Source: Maricaulis maris_C
GTDB lineage: Bacteria; Pseudomonadota; Alphaproteobacteria; Caulobacterales; Maricaulaceae
NCBI RefSeq assembly: GCF_049116555.1
Contig: NZ_JAGDYT010000003.1
Location: 1-64,000 of the forward strand
DNA: 64,000 nt
Reading direction: 5' to 3'
The translations under genes were made by a program, and so were the position numbers. The notes below the pieces were generated by a model. That model saw nothing but the letters and a program-made list of their open reading frames with translations, made no database searches and had not been told where the DNA came from. How positions within the stretch are numbered: the stretch's first letter is position 1; the number at the start of each line of letters is the position of its first letter. Positions 61,353 to 64,000 of the stretch are shown here, piece by piece.

Positions 61353-64000
61353 ATGGAAATCACTAGTTCGCCGGTACCGGGCGCGATAGTGCGCATACGA
61401 TCGGCACATTGGAAAATCCAAGAAAAAATCATCGGCCGTCGCGGATACAATGTAGTCAGGTGCCATGGGCTCTCGGGGCTTACAAAAAGTAAAGCTGCGG
61501 AATTTGTTTGGGAGCTTGAACCTGATCGGAAGGTTCTAGACCCGGCCGCCATCAACTTGGTCGCGGACACTTCTCCGGGGGTGATCGACACGAAGCTCTA
61601 CCTCGCCTCAGCCTTTCGCAGCACGCACACCACATCGAAGAAACCACTGCTTCTCGGACAGGCAGCCATCGATGATCTGACATTCCAGCACTTGCCAGTC
61701 GAACGCGCACTTAGCCAAGACCGTGTTCGTCTGCTTATCGCGGATGATGTCGGCTTGGGTAAAACCCTGGAGGCGGGAATGATCACCTCAGAGTTGGCGC
61801 TGCGTGGTCGCGCCGACAGAATTCTGGTGGTCACAACAAGAGCAATGCTGACCCAGTTCCAAAAGGAATTCTGGACCAGGTTTTCCATCCCGCTTTCACG
61901 ACTGGACAGTGCCGCTATCCGGCGAATGCGAAACAACATTCCCGCACACTACAATGTTTTCGATCAGTTCGACCGCTCCATCGTATCCATTGATACGCTG
62001 AAAAAGGATGGTCAGATCCGCGCTGCGATCGAGGACTCATTCTGGGATCTGATCATCATCGATGAAGCGCATAATGCCGCCAACCGGGCCAAGTCGAGCG
62101 GCAACACTGCCCTTCGTGCCAAGCTCGCAAATCTCCTAGCGCGCCGCACGGATTCCCTTTTGCTTCTGACGGCGACTCCACATGACGGATCCCAGGAAAG
62201 TTTTGCAAGTCTCATTGAGATGCTCGATCCGACGCGCGTTCCAGACCCCGCCCACCTTAGGCGCGAGGACATCGAGGACCTTGTCGTCCGCCGGTTTCGG
62301 TCGTCCCCGGAAATCGTCTCTGAGCTGAAGAAAACAACCAAGCAGCGCGAGCTTCACCGACAAGACTTTCCACTCAGCGCGCACGAAGAAGCCGCTTATG
62401 AGGCGATCGCCGAGCTAAAACTGGACCTTGATGAGGATCACCACAAAGGTCGGGCAATTGACCTTTTCCGCACAACGCTTGCTAAGGCAATCTTCTCAAG
62501 TCCAGCCGCGTGCTTGGAAACCGTCGAAGGGCGCATCAAGCGTATTGATGCCGGAAACGCCCGCGGTACCGCGGATGATCGAGGTCGCCTGAGCAATCTT
62601 GCCAATCTTGTGCGGCAGATCGATATGGCGAGCTTCAGCAAGTATCAGGAACTGTTGGCGTTGCTGCGTAACATCAAATGGACGGGCAAAGCCAAACGCG
62701 ATCGATTGGTGATTTTTTCCGAACGGATCGCGACGGTCTCCTGGCTGAAAGAGCGGCTGCAAGCTGACTTGGGGCTTAGCGATGAACAAGTCGGTCGCGT
62801 CGACGGTGGCAGCGTCGAAGCCGATGTTAAAACCCAGGAGACGCTCGAGGCGTTTGGACAGGAAAAATCGCCACTCCGAATTTTGATCGCCTCTGACATG
62901 GCATCCGAAGGTCTAAACCTCCATTTCCAGTGCCATCGCCTGATCCATTTCGATCTTCCCTGGTCGCTTCTTCGTTTTCAGCAACGTAACGGCCGGATCG
63001 ACCGGTATGGCCAGGATCGCAACCCACAAATTTACTATTTTGTTGGCGAGAGTTCCCACCCGAAGGTTCGGCAGATGTGGGTGCTCGACAAGCTCGTTGA
63101 GAAAGACGAGGCAGTGCAACAGGGCGTCGGTGACCCGTCGGTCTTCCTCGGCGCGGGCGATGCAGACGGTGAAGAAGCGGTCGTTGCGGAAAGCGTGGCG
63201 AGCGGGCAAGGCGCTGAGGCTTTCGAGCGCGAAATGGACGCTCGCGCAAAGAACGCGGAAACCCGGCCGAGCATCGACGATGAGTACGCTGCTCTGTTTG
63301 GTGACTATGCATCGTCTCCACAGCCAACAAGCTCATCCACGACACCCACATCTAAAACAGCGCCGCCGCGCCTCTATCGCGATACCTTCGCCTATGCGAG
63401 CGCAATGTTGGAGCGGTTGGCCGATCCCAATGCTGGCGTTTTTGAACATCCCCCGGAGATCGATCCTGAGGACAGGACTATCCGTTTCAAGGCGCCCGCT
63501 GATCTGCTGGCTTCCGACACGCTCGGCTATGCGGACAAGAACACGATTGATGATCGCTACATGCCCGCGGAGGCGGTAAGCCCCGGCGGAAAAATTGAAC
63601 TGACGGATCGCGCTGATGTCATCACTTCGGCGATCGAGAAAGCCAAGATGCAGGAACGTTCCTGGCCGAGCGTGCAATTCCTCTGGGATGGCCATCCCAT
63701 GTTGGAGTGGTTCGCAGATTGTGCCGATGCATTCTTTGCCGATCACAGCGCGCCTGTCGCTAATCTTCAAGGTCGGATCGAACCTGGCGAAGTCGCGGTG
63801 ATCCTACACGGCGCAATACCGAACCAGTCCGGCGCGCCAGTTGTGGATCGATGGGCGGTCATTCGCATTCGGCCAAGCGGTGAGGTGCTGGTCGAAGAGG
63901 TCGATGATTTCATCGACCGAGCGCGGTTACGCGACAAAGTGCCCAATCGACCATTGGAGAGGCTTCCGGATCAGAGCCTTATCGGCAGGGCGGTGGACGC
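61353..64000 (+). CDS. SNF2/RapA-family helicase, candidate anti-phage defence protein (partial)
   Basis: At least 882 residues, open to the window end. The ATPase motifs are in order: Walker A DDVGLGKT at 131-138, DEAH at 237-240, LLTATPHDGS, and motif VI QRNGRIDRYGQ at 544-554. The N-terminus (GAIVRIRSAHWKIQEK) is a small barrel region typical of helicases that start defence operons. This order and the DIEDLVVRRFR segment resemble DrmD of DISARM and related RapA-like proteins; I cannot separate these by eye. The frame also admits an ATG at 61338. The partner genes (methyltransferase, DUF1998, PLD) would lie to the right. Confidence 0.8.
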   Translation, partial: MEITSSPVPGAIVRIRSAHWKIQEKIIGRRGYNVVRCHGLSGLTKSKAAEFVWELEPDRKVLDPAAINLVADTSPGVIDTKLYLASAFRSTHTTSKKPLLLGQAAIDDLTFQHLPVERALSQDRVRLLIADDVGLGKTLEAGMITSELALRGRADRILVVTTRAMLTQFQKEFWTRFSIPLSRLDSAAIRRMRNNIPAHYNVFDQFDRSIVSIDTLKKDGQIRAAIEDSFWDLIIIDEAHNAANRAKSSGNTALRAKLANLLARRTDSLLLLTATPHDGSQESFASLIEMLDPTRVPDPAHLRREDIEDLVVRRFRSSPEIVSELKKTTKQRELHRQDFPLSAHEEAAYEAIAELKLDLDEDHHKGRAIDLFRTTLAKAIFSSPAACLETVEGRIKRIDAGNARGTADDRGRLSNLANLVRQIDMASFSKYQELLALLRNIKWTGKAKRDRLVIFSERIATVSWLKERLQADLGLSDEQVGRVDGGSVEADVKTQETLEAFGQEKSPLRILIASDMASEGLNLHFQCHRLIHFDLPWSLLRFQQRNGRIDRYGQDRNPQIYYFVGESSHPKVRQMWVLDKLVEKDEAVQQGVGDPSVFLGAGDADGEEAVVAESVASGQGAEAFEREMDARAKNAETRPSIDDEYAALFGDYASSPQPTSSSTTPTSKTAPPRLYRDTFAYASAMLERLADPNAGVFEHPPEIDPEDRTIRFKAPADLLASDTLGYADKNTIDDRYMPAEAVSPGGKIELTDRADVITSAIEKAKMQERSWPSVQFLWDGHPMLEWFADCADAFFADHSAPVANLQGRIEPGEVAVILHGAIPNQSGAPVVDRWAVIRIRPSGEVLVEEVDDFIDRARLRDKVPNRPLERLPDQSLIGRAVD

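Larger units (their letters stand above)
55631..64000. mobile_element. tRNA-Ser-associated genomic island, open at the right end
   Basis: From the tRNA on, base composition becomes visibly more AT-rich and genes are of mobile-element type: large serine recombinase, DUF2924, DUF3489, two DUF5681 proteins, ParB-like methyltransferase, small unknown protein and SNF2-type helicase. The recombinase gene ends about 315 bp from the tRNA. The right border is outside the window. No second copy of the tRNA 3' end was found by eye inside it. Confidence 0.7.

Noticed and set aside
61111..61389. 92-codon frame overlapping the helicase start
   Set aside because: No ribosome binding site, cysteine/arginine-rich composition, wrong frame to the helicase.
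55722..64000. Search for a second copy of the tRNA-Ser 3' end as an attachment repeat
   Set aside because: None seen by eye; the right border is probably beyond the window.

Overview
The window looks like chromosomal DNA of a GC-rich marine alphaproteobacterium, probably of the Hyphomonadaceae/Maricaulales group (Maricaulis-like). That placement is an inference from protein types, codon bias and gene neighbourhoods; no search was run. Most of the window is ordinary chromosome rich in acyl-chain catabolism. The last 8.3 kb, beyond a tRNA-Ser, is an AT-richer accessory island that runs off the window end.

Layout. 1-5324: acetate/C2 metabolism, with the end of acetyl-CoA synthetase, a lipoprotein, aceB and aceA (glyoxylate shunt), and a divergent ScfR/RamB-type regulator with a candidate operator dyad between it and aceA. 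5415-5981: a parDE toxin-antitoxin pair with a palindromic operator. 6059-16773: a lipid/alcohol oxidation block containing a diiron ferritin-like protein, a fatty acid hydroxylase/sterol desaturase family protein, a TonB receptor, and a serine hydrolase - GMC oxidoreductase - aldehyde dehydrogenase - SDR operon. A shared operator of the type GTGAAC-NNN-GTTCAC recurs upstream of these units. 17015-24919: DUF6481 protein, N-acyl-amino-acid amidohydrolase with a bile-acid-type symporter, an HxlR regulator, small secreted proteins, an M28 peptidase, DUF4328 protein and a broken DUF805 gene. 25004-33589: an eight-gene minus-strand beta-oxidation operon (three acyl-CoA dehydrogenases, two SDRs, acyl-CoA ligase, MaoC hydratase, quinone oxidoreductase-type MDR). 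33782-41111: fatty acid desaturase, PAS/GAF histidine kinase, small secreted protein, and the cytochrome c maturation operon ccmF-ccmG-ccmH-ccmI.

41496-52562: two tandem secreted RTX metallopeptidases of the serralysin (M10) type, 2803 and 814 residues, sharing the zinc site and a C-terminal tail. The larger one carries about 16 copies of an unusual interspersed NDGFGN module. 52578-55452: a sodium:solute symporter and glutaryl-CoA dehydrogenase. 55631-55721: tRNA-Ser(GCU).

55722-64000: the island. Short iterated AGGGAATT repeats with 21-bp period sit between the tRNA and a large serine recombinase. Behind it is a tightly overlapping six-gene minus-strand cassette: ParB-like/beta-class DNA methyltransferase, two DUF5681 proteins, DUF3489, DUF2924, recombinase. 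Diverging from it are a small acidic protein and a SNF2/RapA-type helicase, truncated by the window end, that resembles helicases of anti-phage systems such as DISARM DrmD. The helicase and the cassette are the best candidates for an incompletely described system; the operator-linked lipid oxidation block is the best candidate for an undescribed catabolic regulon.
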